Shown piece after piece: positions 46,407-57,991 of a stretch of 64,000 bases of DNA. The notes beneath the pieces were generated by a model that saw only the letters and a list, made by a program, of their open reading frames with translations, was not told where the DNA came from and ran no database searches. Origin of the DNA: Dillenia suffruticosa (lineage: Eukaryota; Streptophyta; Magnoliopsida; Dilleniales; Dilleniaceae). The translations under genes were made by a program, and so were the position numbers. Each line of letters opens with the position of its first letter. The first letter of the stretch is position 1. Location: NCBI GenBank assembly GCA_033439265.1, contig JAVTVX010000024.1:5459001-5523000 (forward strand), in the 5' to 3' direction.

Positions 46407-46825
46407 GGTCTAGGAAATGATTTAACCAATTGTATAGTTCAAACTCTATAACGGGTACGAGATCGTGAGGCCCATTTTTGTGAGAGTAGAGGATGGTTTT
46501 CCCCATTAGATGAGTATTTTACTGTGTTCATACATGCATAAACCAATGCTCTGAGCCAAGTGGTTCCCGATTTTGGGTTAGTAGCTTGGATGATGTTGGT
46601 GTCGTGAGCTTGAAGTGTTGTTGGCAAGCGAGGAGTCCATGGAGGATGTCTAGTGAGAACCAGAAACCTTGATATTGATACACATGATTTTAAGTGCAGT
46701 CTTTGGCATTAGGTAGTGAAGAGAGATTCTTTGAGGTCTTGAGGTAATTCATTTTGGGAGGTCTTCTCTTTGTGGATGCTAGAGGTAGGAGGAGGAATTG
46801 GAAGAGAAGGTTTAGTTGTTGACAT

Positions 46826-46971
46826 TGAGATGAGGATGAGTTAAAAAGTGGATTTAATCAATCATTGAGAACGTTTCCCTAGTGAAAAATTATAGTATGA
46901 ATATATATGTTATACAAAGTCAAATACTAATTTTCCACCCAAAAACTTAACCTACCATTTGTTAAGCTTAC

Positions 46972-47005
<34 letters not shown>

Positions 47006-47589
47006 GTACTACATTTTCAGCTATTAATCTAGTGTGAGATATTAATTATGTGAGAAAGAGAGAGTTGATTCTTTGTTGGCAGAGATGAGGGACAAGGTCC
47101 CAAGGCAACAATTTAGTAATTAGAATCCCTCTCTCCTAATTTAGAGATGTTAAATTTAAATTTTTATGTAACAAAAATAAAAGAGAGACGGGGACAAGCA
47201 CGGTTTCCTAGTCTCATCCACAAGCTGGGTCCTCCGGGGGTTCATGAGCTGACTTCCTCTCCAAATGAGGTGTCTGAGTCCTTTTACATGATGTTGGAAT
47301 CTCCAAATGAGGTGTACTGTATTCTTAGGAGTGATATCAGAGGTATGGCTAAGCTAGTTCTCCCCTCCCTATTTCTATTAAAAAAAAGAAAAAAGAAAAA
47401 GGAGATGAGGGACAAGAGGAAGCTCTGCAAATTGCCTACTAATTTGTGTTGTGTTTTTTTATTTTCTACGCACGATTAGGTAAAACAACCCCTTCAAAAA
47501 TTGTTAAGTGACTTGGATTTCTTTCTTTTTTTGTTGGGGGAGGGGGACCTATTCTAACTCTTTTTTTATGAATAATAATAAATATCTGA
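46826..47589. other. Short intergenic stretch
   Basis: No gene is recognised. It contains a (TA)n run at 46976-47000. A less AT-rich segment at 47195-47370 carries the phrase tccaaatgaggtgt twice, without any identifiable domain. Confidence 0.5.
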
Positions 47590-49134
47590 ATGATGAAGCA
47601 TGAGAGAGCGTAATGTGGCTTTTATGGCAAAGTCGGGCGGAGAATTTTGAAGAATAATGAAGCTCACCAGTGCAAGATTCTTAGGAGTAAATATCTGAAT
47701 GGTGAAGACTTACTAGATTATTGGAAGAGAGGCAACTCTTTGGCCGTCTGGAGGGCCATATGTAATAGCAGAGAATGCTTAGAGAAAGGTCTTAAATGGA
47801 AGCTTGGGGATGGGAAGTTCATTAAGTCTGATAGGTGGCTTGGGGAAGAGAAGCTGGCTTCAAAGGCAACAATCCCTCAGGAGCCGTGTGATTTCAACAC
47901 CAATGTAAACCATTTCTTGGATGAAGAAGATAGGTGAAAAGTGGGAGATCTGAACAAGGTTCTCCCTAGGGAAGTTGTTGATGAGATCAGAGCCACGATC
48001 GTCCCTAGAGCTAGAAACAGAGAGGATTTTAGATTCTGGAAGGAATGTCCTTCAGGAGTGCTCATGGTTGCCTCAGCATATTGGCTCCAAAAAAAGAGCA
48101 TTGAGGAACTGGAGATTGATATTCAGGACCTAGATTGGATTTGGAGAAAAAAATGTCCTGAAAGGATAAAAATGTTCCTTTGGTTGGTGTTTAAAAAAAG
48201 AGTCCCGTCTCACGCGGAATTGAAGAGAAGGGGAGTGGTAGAAGATGGGACTTGCAGAATCTGCAAGAAGGAGGATGCGACTCTTATCCATGTTCTAAGG
48301 GAATGTATTCATGCTAGAAAGATTTGGACTAAAGTTTATCCAAAAATGGTAGAGAATTCTAGCCTTTGGACGGGTAACGTGAAGGAGTGGTTAAAAAGGG
48401 GAGTCTCTTCACATATGAATTCTTTAATGGTTGAGAAGGAATTAACCTTCATGCTCACTTTGTGTGCCATTTGGAAGTTTAGATGTAATTTTGTCCATAA
48501 CAAGTGTTTGGATCACCCTCAACTAGTAGCTAATAAAGTTAGTAGCTTGGTCAAAGTTGGTATGGACCACTGCATTCGGAAGAACAGTAGACTGCAGGAG
48601 ATTAGAGTTCAGTGGGAGTGTCCAAAGGAAGGAGTTACTAAACTCAATATCGATGGTGCAACGGATCTGAAAAGTAACAGGGCTAGCGCAGGAGGGCTAT
48701 TTAGAAACAATAAAGGAGAATGGATTCATGGCTACTGGATAAATGTGGGCAACACTGACAGTAGTATGGTTGAGTTTTGGGGTCTGAAGGAAGGGCTTCT
48801 CTTGGCGCACAGAAGAAACTTTGGAGTTTTGGATGTTGAGAGTGATTCCTTGAGCTTAGTCAATACTGTCAATGATGGTGTAGGGGCTGCAGAGCTCTAA
48901 TGAAAGAGTTAGGTGTCCAGAAAATCAAGCACATTTTCAGGGAAGCGAATAGGAGCGTCGGCAGAAGCCTTAAGGGATTTACTGCTTATGGATGCTAGTA
49001 GTGCATCATGAACCAGAAGGAAGGGGCTTCAAACCCTGAGTATAAAATCTTCTTTAAGTGTCGTCGGAGTTTTTGTTTTTTTTTCTTTTTTTATTTTTCT
49101 TTTTGTCTCTTTTTATCACAAAAAATAAATAAAG
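47590..49134 (+). mobile_element. L1 LINE 3' half: RT end, zf-RVT, RNase H; least decayed copy in the window
   Basis: The sequence reads AHQCKILRSKYLNGEDLLDYW and KWKLGDGKFIKSDRWLGEEK, the region after RT. One stop follows near 47938. A 319-codon frame (47941-48900) then holds zf-RVT (WIWRKKCPERIKMFLWLVFKK, CRICKKEDATLIHVLREC) and RNase H with the catalytic-type LNIDGAT aspartate, MVEFWGLKEGLLLA and VLDVESDSLSLV. A frameshift near 48895 leads to the last block KIKHIFREANR. The 3' end is T-rich, then TTTTTATCACAAAAAATAAATAAA. With only about two lesions it is younger than the L1s at 1-12 kb. The 5' part is missing. Confidence 0.93.
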
Positions 49135-51157
49135 ATGGGCGTGACGATGGATTGGCTTTTTTTTTATTCACTTTCATTTTTCATTATATAATAAAAAAAG
49201 AATCAATATTGTTGGCGTGTACCATGATGTGGGAATATCTTATTTTCGTCTTTTATTATGTTATTTTAAAAAAATCAAAATACAGTAAAACTAGATGAAT
49301 TGGTATTTCTTCTTGCTTCTTTTGTCGTTCTTGGGCTCTGCCCCTCGGACCACCCAAAAAAAAGGATGAATCGGTAGTTTTTGGTGTAACAAGCAAGGCA
49401 ATGATGGTGATGACTGCAACATTAACAAGTGCAATAATGGTGTACCTAATGGTTCTTTCAGGGAGCGCACTTCACCCGCCGACAGTCGATTTAGTAATTT
49501 AGATATGCTAAATTTTTTAATTTAATTTTACGTTTAAAATTTAAGAATAAAAGCATTTATATTAAAAAAATTATCCTTAGATTAAAATTCAAATCAAATT
49601 AATTAAAATATAATTTTAAATACCAGTAACATAAATAACATAAAAAAAAAAAAGAGAGAACAACTTCAAATTCGAAGAGAAGTCTTTAATAATTGTAGGC
49701 AACAGTTCTTGATCGCCCTCTAACCACAGTTCAAATTGCCATCGTTTGATAAAAGGGGCTTGAAACCAAAGCAGCATCGAGGAAGATTAAGACAATAGTA
49801 CAAATTAATTTCAATCAACACCTCGAATCAACTTCTGCACCTTCCTTGACATGGAACCCTTTTTTCAATCAGATTTTTTGTCACAACATTTTGTTATGAA
49901 TACATAAAACTGCCTGAGAAAGAGGATATACACAGTGTTACACGGTGTGCTGGCATCCAATCTTCCCCTTTTCTTTGGCCAAGAAACTTTATGTCAGAAT
50001 CCTGCTTCTTTGCTCCTGCTGCTGCATAATGTTCAGTAAAAGGAGAAAGAAAGGACAAAATGAAGGAAGCAAAGAACTGAACTTATTTTTTTCTGAAAGT
50101 TCGATACATTTTATATCAAGAAGCTGTTCTATTTATAGAACTAAACCCAATGCATAAATGCATAAAAATAGGAAATGCAGCCACTATCACCTAATGCTGT
50201 CACTAACACCTAAAGATCAGGTAACCAAAAACAAACTAAAAACCCACTAAAGAACAAACTCCTATTCACATGAGTCACTAAGAGACTGACCAAGTATTTC
50301 TAACACATAAAGCGAGCGGTGACCTTATCAAACAGACAACAAATGACATCCTTTACGTATGCCAGAAATTTTTTACCACAGGATAATATGTCCCTTGCAA
50401 AGAATTGAAATTCATCAAGTATTCCATTTCCAATTAACTCTAGCAATTGAAAAATAAAGTATCAATCAGTATGACTGCAAATTCAAGCCCAATAATCTCT
50501 TCTAATAACATCCTCAAAAGACACTCTTGAATAAATCCTACCAGCAAAAACCACAAAGTCGGATAATCATTTTCCATAATAATCTTTGAAAATTATTGCA
50601 TTCCTTTCTAACCGTACACACCAAAGAATGAGATCATTGCACAGTGCCATAAGATTTTCACTTTTGGTCCAGGTAAACCCCAATTCTATCATAGAAAAGA
50701 AGCAAGTTCTATTGACGAGAGAAGAATAATACAAAAGAGGATCAAACATCCTCTTAAAGACATGAAAAACAAGACAAAAACAAAACAGAACATACTTGAG
50801 TTTGAACAATCTAAAGTTTTAATTTTGCAGTCTAAAGTTTGAACACCTCAGTTGCATAAGACCACAAGGATTTAACTCAAAGGAGATGGGTACAAATGCA
50901 TTGCATCTCTTTCCAAACAAATGCATCAAAATATCGCTACTATGATGGTTTTCCAGACTGGACAGAGGATCTCCACGCCCAGCCCCAAAAAACTCCTTGA
51001 GATCTGAGAATTATACCATTGTAAACCAGCCAACTTCTTAACTCGGATATTTTTCCTGGAACAAACAATCACAGTGCCAATATGGTTATAGACTGGCCGA
51101 GTACCCAACACAGAACAATTAATGGGGACAAAAAGTTTCCAGACAAAAACAATTACC
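49135..51157. other. Intergenic DNA and TRAX 3' flank, with a LINE remnant
   Basis: No gene is visible. It holds an antisense L1 tail at 50520-50815. The 49920-50330 segment includes tctatttatagaactaaaccc, reminiscent of LTR sequence but not classifiable. The stretch adjoining 51158 should hold the TRAX 3'UTR. Confidence 0.5.
50520..50815 (-). mobile_element. Antisense L1 tail fragment
   Basis: Minus-strand residues ENLMALCNDLILWCVRLERNAIIFKDYYGKWLSDFVVFAGRI are the conserved segment downstream of zf-RVT in plant L1s. It closely resembles the copy at 12120-12280. Confidence 0.8.
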
Positions 51158-54100
51158 TCACAGGTCGATGTCTGGCACTCCAAACAAAGTATAGCTCGGA
51201 TCACTTGACCCAAGAAGGGGAATATACTCTGATCCTCTCACATGGACGCTAAAACAAGCTACAGAGAAGGGTAAAAGATTCAAAAAGTCTGTGTAGTCAA
51301 AACCATTAATCATCATAATTGACAAATAAATGCTAAACCTATAAGGTTTTACCAAATTACCATTAAAAACAACTCTATAATCTTAAAGTGAAGCATATCA
51401 CAGATTTAAGAATTCTCAGCAGAAGCCATTGCAATTCTAAATTTAGCAAGGATCGCCTTCCAAACATAGTTGCTACACATTTTCAAAGTGACCTTTCATG
51501 AAACTTGAACCCCACTACAACCAACAATACTAATGCACGCTAGCATCTGAGATTTGATCTAAAAAGACCTCTTCAGCTTAAAGAGTCGTCCCTGTGGTGG
51601 TGTATTAGGAGATCAGTAACTAAAGCTTTTGAATACTGTACCCAAGACCAAGAAAATGTAAGAGTTAGATTTAATCCTTTATGGTCTTTTGAGTTTTGAA
51701 TTTAGGTATACACGGATAAAAATAAAAGCTGGGGACTCCATCGGCTCTAAAATTCTAAAATTTAAATACATGTTTACCAGTCCAACAACCCTCTATGACA
51801 GAAAGAATGATACCATTTTCTATTTTGATCAGACTTTGGAGCATTGTGTCCATCTTTGTCTTCATGTCAGAGCCATCATCAACATCAGGAAAAAGTGTCA
51901 GCTCCCTATAAATATCACGGACAAACTTGCATATACTCTTTGCAGAATCAACTTCGCCATCTGATATACGCCCAATTGCGAGCCTCATCAACTCCCCTGT
52001 CAAGTCAGCAAGCTAAACAAGAACAAGTAAGCACCTTTTTACTTTCAAAAGAAAAAAAGAGAAAGAGAATCAGCGACCTCGTGAAAAGTGAGACCAGCAT
52101 TAAGAAACAGACACATTTTCACATACTCCACAAAAAAGACTACAAATTGTATAGATGACATCAAAATATCTAACTAATACATCTACATGCAAACCAACAA
52201 AAAAGATCACGAACCCTATTCCAGAGTACAAGAATATTCGACAAGCTAAACAAGCCCTATTCATGTTTGTCAGAGCTGCTGCTATTACCCCCAAGAGATA
52301 ATCAGACAAATTGATCTGAAGCGGCTCAAGACCAGAGTTACTCAATGGCAACAAAGTCGCATTTATTTCATTAAGGCTCAAGAGACCACCACTTTTGCAG
52401 AATTCACATAGTGTTGCAGCTTCGACATATTCTTGCACCTGCGCAAATATAGGGTGAATCAACATCCACAATTTCTTTATAACCTTCATGGAAACAGGTT
52501 AACAGCGTCAAAGTTACAAACCCCAGGAGAGTATGCACGTCTTAGCTTCCAAAAATCACTTCCTGCCAATTCTTTCACTAGCCGAGAGACAAACTGATCA
52601 GTCACAGCAGATAGGTCCTTTTCTGCCTTCTGCAAAACTTCTTCTTTGTTGTATTTACTCATTCTGGTATATAAATATAGACAAAACAAAGAACCATTAA
52701 TAAAATGATGTTAGTGAATACCTAGGTCAAAGGTAATAATCTAGTCTCCATGCACATGTGAGTGTGCGGAGTCATGGCACATGATGCCTGGTTTCCAAAA
52801 ACCATCTACAATGGCAGAGAAAAGAAACCATGACCCAGCCAAACCAAACACCCCTCCCCCCCAAAAAAAGGAAAAATAATTAACGCAGTTTAATAGCCAT
52901 GACACAGAGGCATGAAAGGATTTAATACAATACAACCGCAGCAAATGTGGAAAATTTAACAAATAAGAAATAAAAAATGAAAAGAAGAAATTGCGACAAG
53001 ATGGTAAAATATTATACTTTTACCATCTATAAATGTTTCACATCTACTTAATCGCTATGTAAACTATCAAAAACAGAACAAGCATTTTAATCTTATAAAG
53101 AATAACTATGTAAATTAACTTTAAAGTGTATAATGAGTGTCCTAAAAGTGTCATATGCTGAAAAGAGTAATAAACACCAGATGAGCATGATACCTGGACA
53201 TGGCTTCTATTTTGATGTATCCATACTTCGATATGCATTAGGAAGCATAAAATAAATCAATCTACCATCTGATTTCACCATTTCATAATTCTCCCTTCTT
53301 TATTAGACATTGGCTAACGGTTGTTTACCCTTTCCCCAAGACCATAGGGATCTAATTCACTAAGTATCTACTACCAAGTTGATGGATCACAGACGTAGAG
53401 GACACAGTGGGGAGCGGGGGTGTGGGGTGGGTGGGGGATGGATTCTGACATCCATGTGAATACTCATTTCATGAGGAAAGGTGGATTCATCCAACAAAAT
53501 AAGGGAAAGAAACACTAAGGTAAAACTCTACTCACTAGAAGTGAAAAAATACCTGTGTACTTGAAATATCACCTTTTTGCTGTTAATGGTGATATCCCTA
53601 CTTGCTTTCACCACCCTCTCACGCTTATCATTCTATGGCATATAAAATCACCAAATTAGTAACCTTAGACTAACATGCTAACTGCAGCTATGAAACAGAT
53701 TTAAAGTAACCTCAAACAAAAGCAATTTGTAGACCACATATAGCCATTTTCATAACTTAATGTAACCTATGATTACCGCTCAATTATATGTTAATTGCTA
53801 ATGCACAAACAATCAGCATCTAAATAGCTCTTACTTGAACATTATTAGCAAATACTTGACTGCCAGATTTTGCACCAGAAATAAGTCTTCAATGATTGCA
53901 TCACCATATGTGACGTACATATTCACTTTAAACCATAACCATCAAATGCAACTCGTTTGTTGCGCACTCAAGTTGATGCAACATATTGTTTACAAAATAA
54001 ACTATCAATGCAATATCCCCTGAAGGAAATCGAGTGCACAATAAATTCAAATAACATCATTTAGTGGCCACAAAACACACCACACTGCTGTAATTTATCA

Positions 54101-55152
54101 TCAAATTGGCATTTATGAAAATCTCAGTTCTCAAATAATCAAAGTATTATGTCTCCACCAGAAGACATTGATTAAAAAAAAATCCCAGAGGAAATGCAGT
54201 ATTGAGAAGATATAAAAGGGAAAACATTTGTATTATGAAATTGTGTAGAGAGCAACCGTCCCTTATTAAATTAAACTCGGTCGTTTGTTGTTAAGTTCAT
54301 GATAATGAAATGCAATTCTGCTAAAAAAGAACCTGTGAGATAACTGAAAAATTATAATCGAAACAAAGCAATCATGTTTTAGTCTTGGGCTTCTTTGTTT
54401 CCCTCATAAATCAAAGCAACAAGAAGACAGCAATCATAATTTAGCTTCAATGGCCATTTCCAATCTCAATTTACATCATCTGGAAGATTAGAATCTATTA
54501 AACACTGAGAATTAAAGAAATTCCTGCGTGTGAAAGTCAGGGGATAGGACCATATGCAATAAAAGGGAACTAAATCAAATCCGAAAATTCTTGTGATTTA
54601 GGAATTGAGAAAAGGGAAATAAGACAACTTTTCACGACGCTGAAATAAAGTGGAACCGCATCACATCAAAATTTGTCAATTATGTACAAGGAAAGACAAA
54701 ATAAGACAAAACCCATGTACAATTTTCCAAGAAAAAGGGATGTCCAACATAAATTCAGTAATATTCAACACCAGACTTTATATCTCACGCCCAGAAAAGC
54801 AATTTTCATATAACAATTTTGGCAGAGAAATTTTATCAAACACCTAGAAAGCATGAAAGAAATTAACATTCAAGCCTTTTACGAAAAAAGGAACAGTAAT
54901 AAACAAGTGGAACGATGAAGAAGGTTACAAGATTGTTGAGATAGTCAGCGTATTTCTCGAAACCTTTAGTCATGTAGGTTTCTGTTGTCGTCATTGTTCT
55001 TGGCTTTTTCACAGGGCTCTGCAATGCCGTCTCTGCAACTATTCAAGATTGAGTTCGCAAGTAAGAAAAATCACCCACAAAACCAAATAAAAGAAGAGAG
55101 AGAGAGAGAGAGAGAGGATACGTGGCCGGAGGCGGTGAGGTTTCGGAGCCAT
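51158..55152 (-). CDS. TSNAX: Translin-associated factor X (TRAX), 268 aa, seven exons
   Basis: Exons in transcript order are 55152-55122, 55032-54929, 53632-53553, 52663-52522, 52438-52289, 52012-51814 and 51258-51158. All junctions are GT-AG and phases sum to 268 codons plus TGA. It begins MAPKPHRLRPQTALQSPVKK. TRAX pairs with translin in C3PO, an RNA-binding octamer in which TRAX supplies the endonuclease activity. The acidic residues of the family are present in QEYVEAATLCEF (E122, E125) and LADLTGELMRLAIGR (D172, E176). Other conserved blocks are KKVIFQVHRMSKYNKEEVL, FWKLRRAYSPG, SLNEINATLLPL and ACFSVHVRGSEYIPLLG, ending GVPDIDL. The protein is all-helical with no transit peptide, so nuclear or cytosolic. 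It is slightly shorter at the N-terminus than human TRAX (about 290 aa). A CT tract starts four bases into intron 1. It is divergent to GEK1, 5.3 kb away. Confidence 0.95.
55097..55116. repeat. (GA)n tract inside intron 1 of TRAX
   Basis: On the coding strand this is (TC)n starting immediately after the donor GTATCC, before a T-rich stretch. Confidence 0.9.
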
Positions 55153-56993
55153 GAGGAGGGAGAGTCTGGAGAGAGAGAGGGAGCTGAGCATAGAAGGTGG
55201 GGAAACGCGGCACCGCAGTATCTCCTCTTCGGTTTTGGGCTTTTTCTTCCGTTTCCTGCTTGAATTTGAACGTTACAGGCACGGAAACGAAAAACAGAAA
55301 CGTATTCGAAATTATTACATGGAAAAAATACAAAAATAATAGGATAATATAGTTATGATAAAAATATAAGCTAATTAAATATATAATTATTAATTATAAA
55401 ATAAATATCATAAAAATAAAATTTATAATTAAATAATAATTCATTAAATATAAAAAAATATAAATTTTTATATAAATATTAATTAATTTAACATATTAAA
55501 ATATTTAAAAATAAAAAATATTTTTAAAATGAGAAAAAATATTAAGAAATTTTTGTATATCATAAGACCCAACTCTATATAATTAAAAAAATAAAAGAGT
55601 TTTTTTTTTTTTTTTTTTTTTATCTCAACAAATACACTCAACTAAAGTCCAGTTGTGGGCCAACATAAGACGAGAGAATTTTTACTTTACAAATGAACTC
55701 CATCTTTTCTCTTATTACTTTAATTAAAATTTACATTTTACTTTTTAATTTCATATAAAATTTCATTTACAAAATAAATTTCACAATTAATTTATTTTAA
55801 AAAAAATTAAATTTATTTTTAATTTAATAATAAACAAATGATTTTATTTTATTTTTTTATTTAGTTATAAGTAGATGGTTACATAATTGATTTTTCAATT
55901 TTCTAGGTTTGGATTACAGATCAGATTATCAGATTTCAATCATCTCAATTTTAGATACCAAATAAAAAATTAAGTTCAATTCATTTGAAATAAACTGAAA
56001 TATAGAGTTAATTTATGAAATGAATTTCTATACTTAGGATCTAAAATCCAATGTTGGAATTAAATTAAATTCATATGCTTTTGAAATAAATAAAATAAAA
56101 TATAAAATTCATTTGTAAATATAATTATTTGCTTAATTATCTTTTCTTTCCTTTAAAGTTAATTAGAATAAAATAGGTAGACCCCATTATGTCTTTTTTC
56201 TATTAATTTAAAAATTCAAAACTTTTATAAAATTAAAAATAAATTCTATTTTTTTTTTATTTTTAGTGACAAAAAATTGAATTTAAAAACAAACTCAACA
56301 AAAAAATTGAATTAAAAAATGAATTCATTTTTTATTTCTTAAAAAAGGGATAGCCGTCATAAAGCATAATAGCTACAAAAATAGAGAACTTATATATAAA
56401 ATTTAATTCAAAAAACCTATAACATATTTCATTTTTTTAATTCATTTAATTAATTTTTTTTTTTAATTTCAAAAGGGTATGATAGAGAACTTATGTATAA
56501 AACCTACAAAAACCTAAACTCATACCAGAGATCTTTCTACATCATAATCAATACATAAAAGAGAAGGAATACGTGATGTCCATGGCTTTGCTCCAATTCA
56601 AACCACTAAAAGAAGCCCTAATTCCAATTATTCTCTCACAAAGGATTGGACATGGAGAATCCTCAAAGACATTTTCAAGTCAAAACCTGAGTTGCTGGGT
56701 TAAGACAGGAAAAATGCATTTTGTGTTTCTACTTGTGAACTGGCTTGCACATTAAGAAATCCTTCTTCTCCCGAAGAAAGGAAAGGGTTGATGGAAACAT
56801 AATAACTTCAAACAAGTTCTCACTTCTATAGCTGGAGGGCACTCATTAGCCAAAACATTTAATAGGAGGAGAAGTACCCTGATTATGGCAAAGCCATTAA
56901 AGCCAAGCCAGCATTAAGGAAGAGGATCGGACCATCATAAACATGAAAGGGAAATTTCTCATTCTCAGATTTTTTTTTTTTTTTTTTCATCAC
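55153..56993. other. TRAX promoter side, then AT-rich intergenic DNA
   Basis: The first approximately 150 bp (GC-rich, 55153-55300) is the TRAX 5'UTR/promoter. From 55320 to 56500 the DNA is extremely AT-rich with T and A runs. No gene is visible. Confidence 0.6.
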
Positions 56994-57358
56994 ATAGTTC
57001 GACTTATCCAGAAAAATTGTCGGCCTATGAATGTGGTTTCGATCCTTCCGGTGATGCCAGAAGTCGTTTCGATATACGATTTTATCTTGTTTCTATTTTA
57101 TTTATTATCCCTGATCCGGAAGTAACCTTTTCCTTTCCTTGGGCAGTACCTCCCAACAAGATTGATCTGTTTGGATCTTGGTCCATGATGGCCTTTTTAT
57201 TGATTTTGACGATTGGATCTCTCTATGAATGGAAAAGGGGTGCTTCGGATCGGGAGTAACCACTAGTGATAGGGCAAAAATCGGGGGGAAGGACAAAGGA
57301 AAGAGCGATGCCTACATTAAATCAATTGATTCGTCATGGTAGAAAAGAAAAACGGCGC
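56994..57358 (+). other. Nuclear mitochondrial DNA insertion (NUMT): nad3 3' part, spacer, rps12 5' end
   Basis: From 56996 the plus strand encodes [17 protein letters not shown] and onward to [14 protein letters not shown] with TAA at 57257-57259. This is the last 87 residues of mitochondrial NADH dehydrogenase subunit 3. After a 48-bp spacer, ATG at 57308 begins MPTLNQLIRHGRKEKRR, the start of mitochondrial rps12, which breaks off near 57358. nad3 and rps12 are co-transcribed neighbours in most plant mitochondrial genomes. Pro and Ser codons remain where plant nad3 mRNA is edited to Leu or Phe (for example FDPSGDA, IIPDPEV, FGSWS, TIGSLY). The source was therefore unedited DNA. It is a non-functional fragment in the nuclear intergenic region, preceded by a T18-type run. 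Confidence 0.95.
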
Positions 57359-57374
57359 TCGATTTATGTAAGTC

Positions 57375-57485
57375 CCATCTTTTAGGATTGACTCTTGTAA
57401 ATCTTTTTTCACTATTCTGAGAGTTTGAACTCGAATCTCTAATTAAGAGGTAAAGTGTCTTTGATCACTCAACCCAAAAATTTGA
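57375..57485 (-). repeat. SINE-like dispersed repeat copy abutting the NUMT
   Basis: It contains gattgactcttgtaaatctt, ctattctgagagtttgaact, ctaattaagaggtaaagtgt and ttgatcactcaacccaa, matching the antisense copies at 24085 and 41600. Confidence 0.55.
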
Positions 57486-57991
57486 TCCTTCTTAGATCAT
57501 GGCAAAGTCGGTACCTAAGATTTGAATTCAAGACCTTTAAAATAAAGAGATGTTATCAATTCAGTTATAACTCATTATATTTATATTGTAATTATTCAAC
57601 AAAAAACATATTTATATAAATATATAAAAATTATAAAAATTATAAAAATTATGAAAATACACTTATAATACCTAACTTTTTCCGGAGTTTCATTTCTTCC
57701 GATAATGAAAGGCAACCATGTCATCAAGAGAGAGATTATGGGGAGAGATGATTCAGAGTCCCCCTCCAGGCGACGATGAATGAATAGTTGCAGACAAAAG
57801 GGAATCAATGCTCCCTTTATGAAGGGAAGGGACTAAAGGAATTGTTGCCTTCAAGAAAGACGCATCCATTCATTGTGCATTTTCATGTGTTATGAAACTG
57901 AGAAGACTCATAACTTTCTCCACCTAATTATCAAACCCCTTATTTGCAAATGCAATAAAAACACCTTCTCTCTCTACCCTTTTTTCCATTA

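Larger units (their letters stand above)
44550..46825 (-). pseudogene. Cytosolic sulfotransferase pseudogene split by a CACTA element
   Basis: The minus-strand segments match plant cytosolic sulfotransferases, which transfer sulfonate from PAPS to small hydroxylated molecules. The N-terminal part (46825-46404) begins MSTTKPSLPIPPP and includes LPQDLKESL, YQYQGFWFSLDILHGLLACQ, the PAPS-binding PKSGTTWLRALVYACMN and NHPLLS, in three shifting frames. The C-terminal part (45071-44550) has RVFSTHLPYHLLPNSVKDS, IVYLCRIPKDTYVPLWHF, FDTFCKGVCIHGPYWDHV, VVKYEELQEDPF, ILAEFLGYPFSLEEE, FENLSNLEVNKTGKLS and RQGKVGDWVNYLTPHM. Between them lies a 1.33-kb CACTA element. Several frameshifts, a stop after ESLFTT and a stop just before RVFSTH make it non-functional even without the insertion. 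The final 25 or so residues are missing. The substrate cannot be deduced. Confidence 0.93.

Noticed and set aside
49920..50330. Possible solo LTR
   Set aside because: Only a vague resemblance (tctatttatagaac). No TG...CA ends or target-site duplication were found.
56996..57310. nad3 and rps12 as functional nuclear genes
   Set aside because: Both are truncated (nad3 lacks its 5' part, rps12 keeps about 17 codons). The codons are unedited, and there is no targeting sequence. It is a NUMT.
56994..57358. Plastid origin of the organellar insertion
   Set aside because: The nad3-rps12 junction and the rps12 start MPTLNQLIRHGR next to nad3 are the mitochondrial arrangement. Plastids have ndhC instead of nad3 and a trans-spliced rps12.
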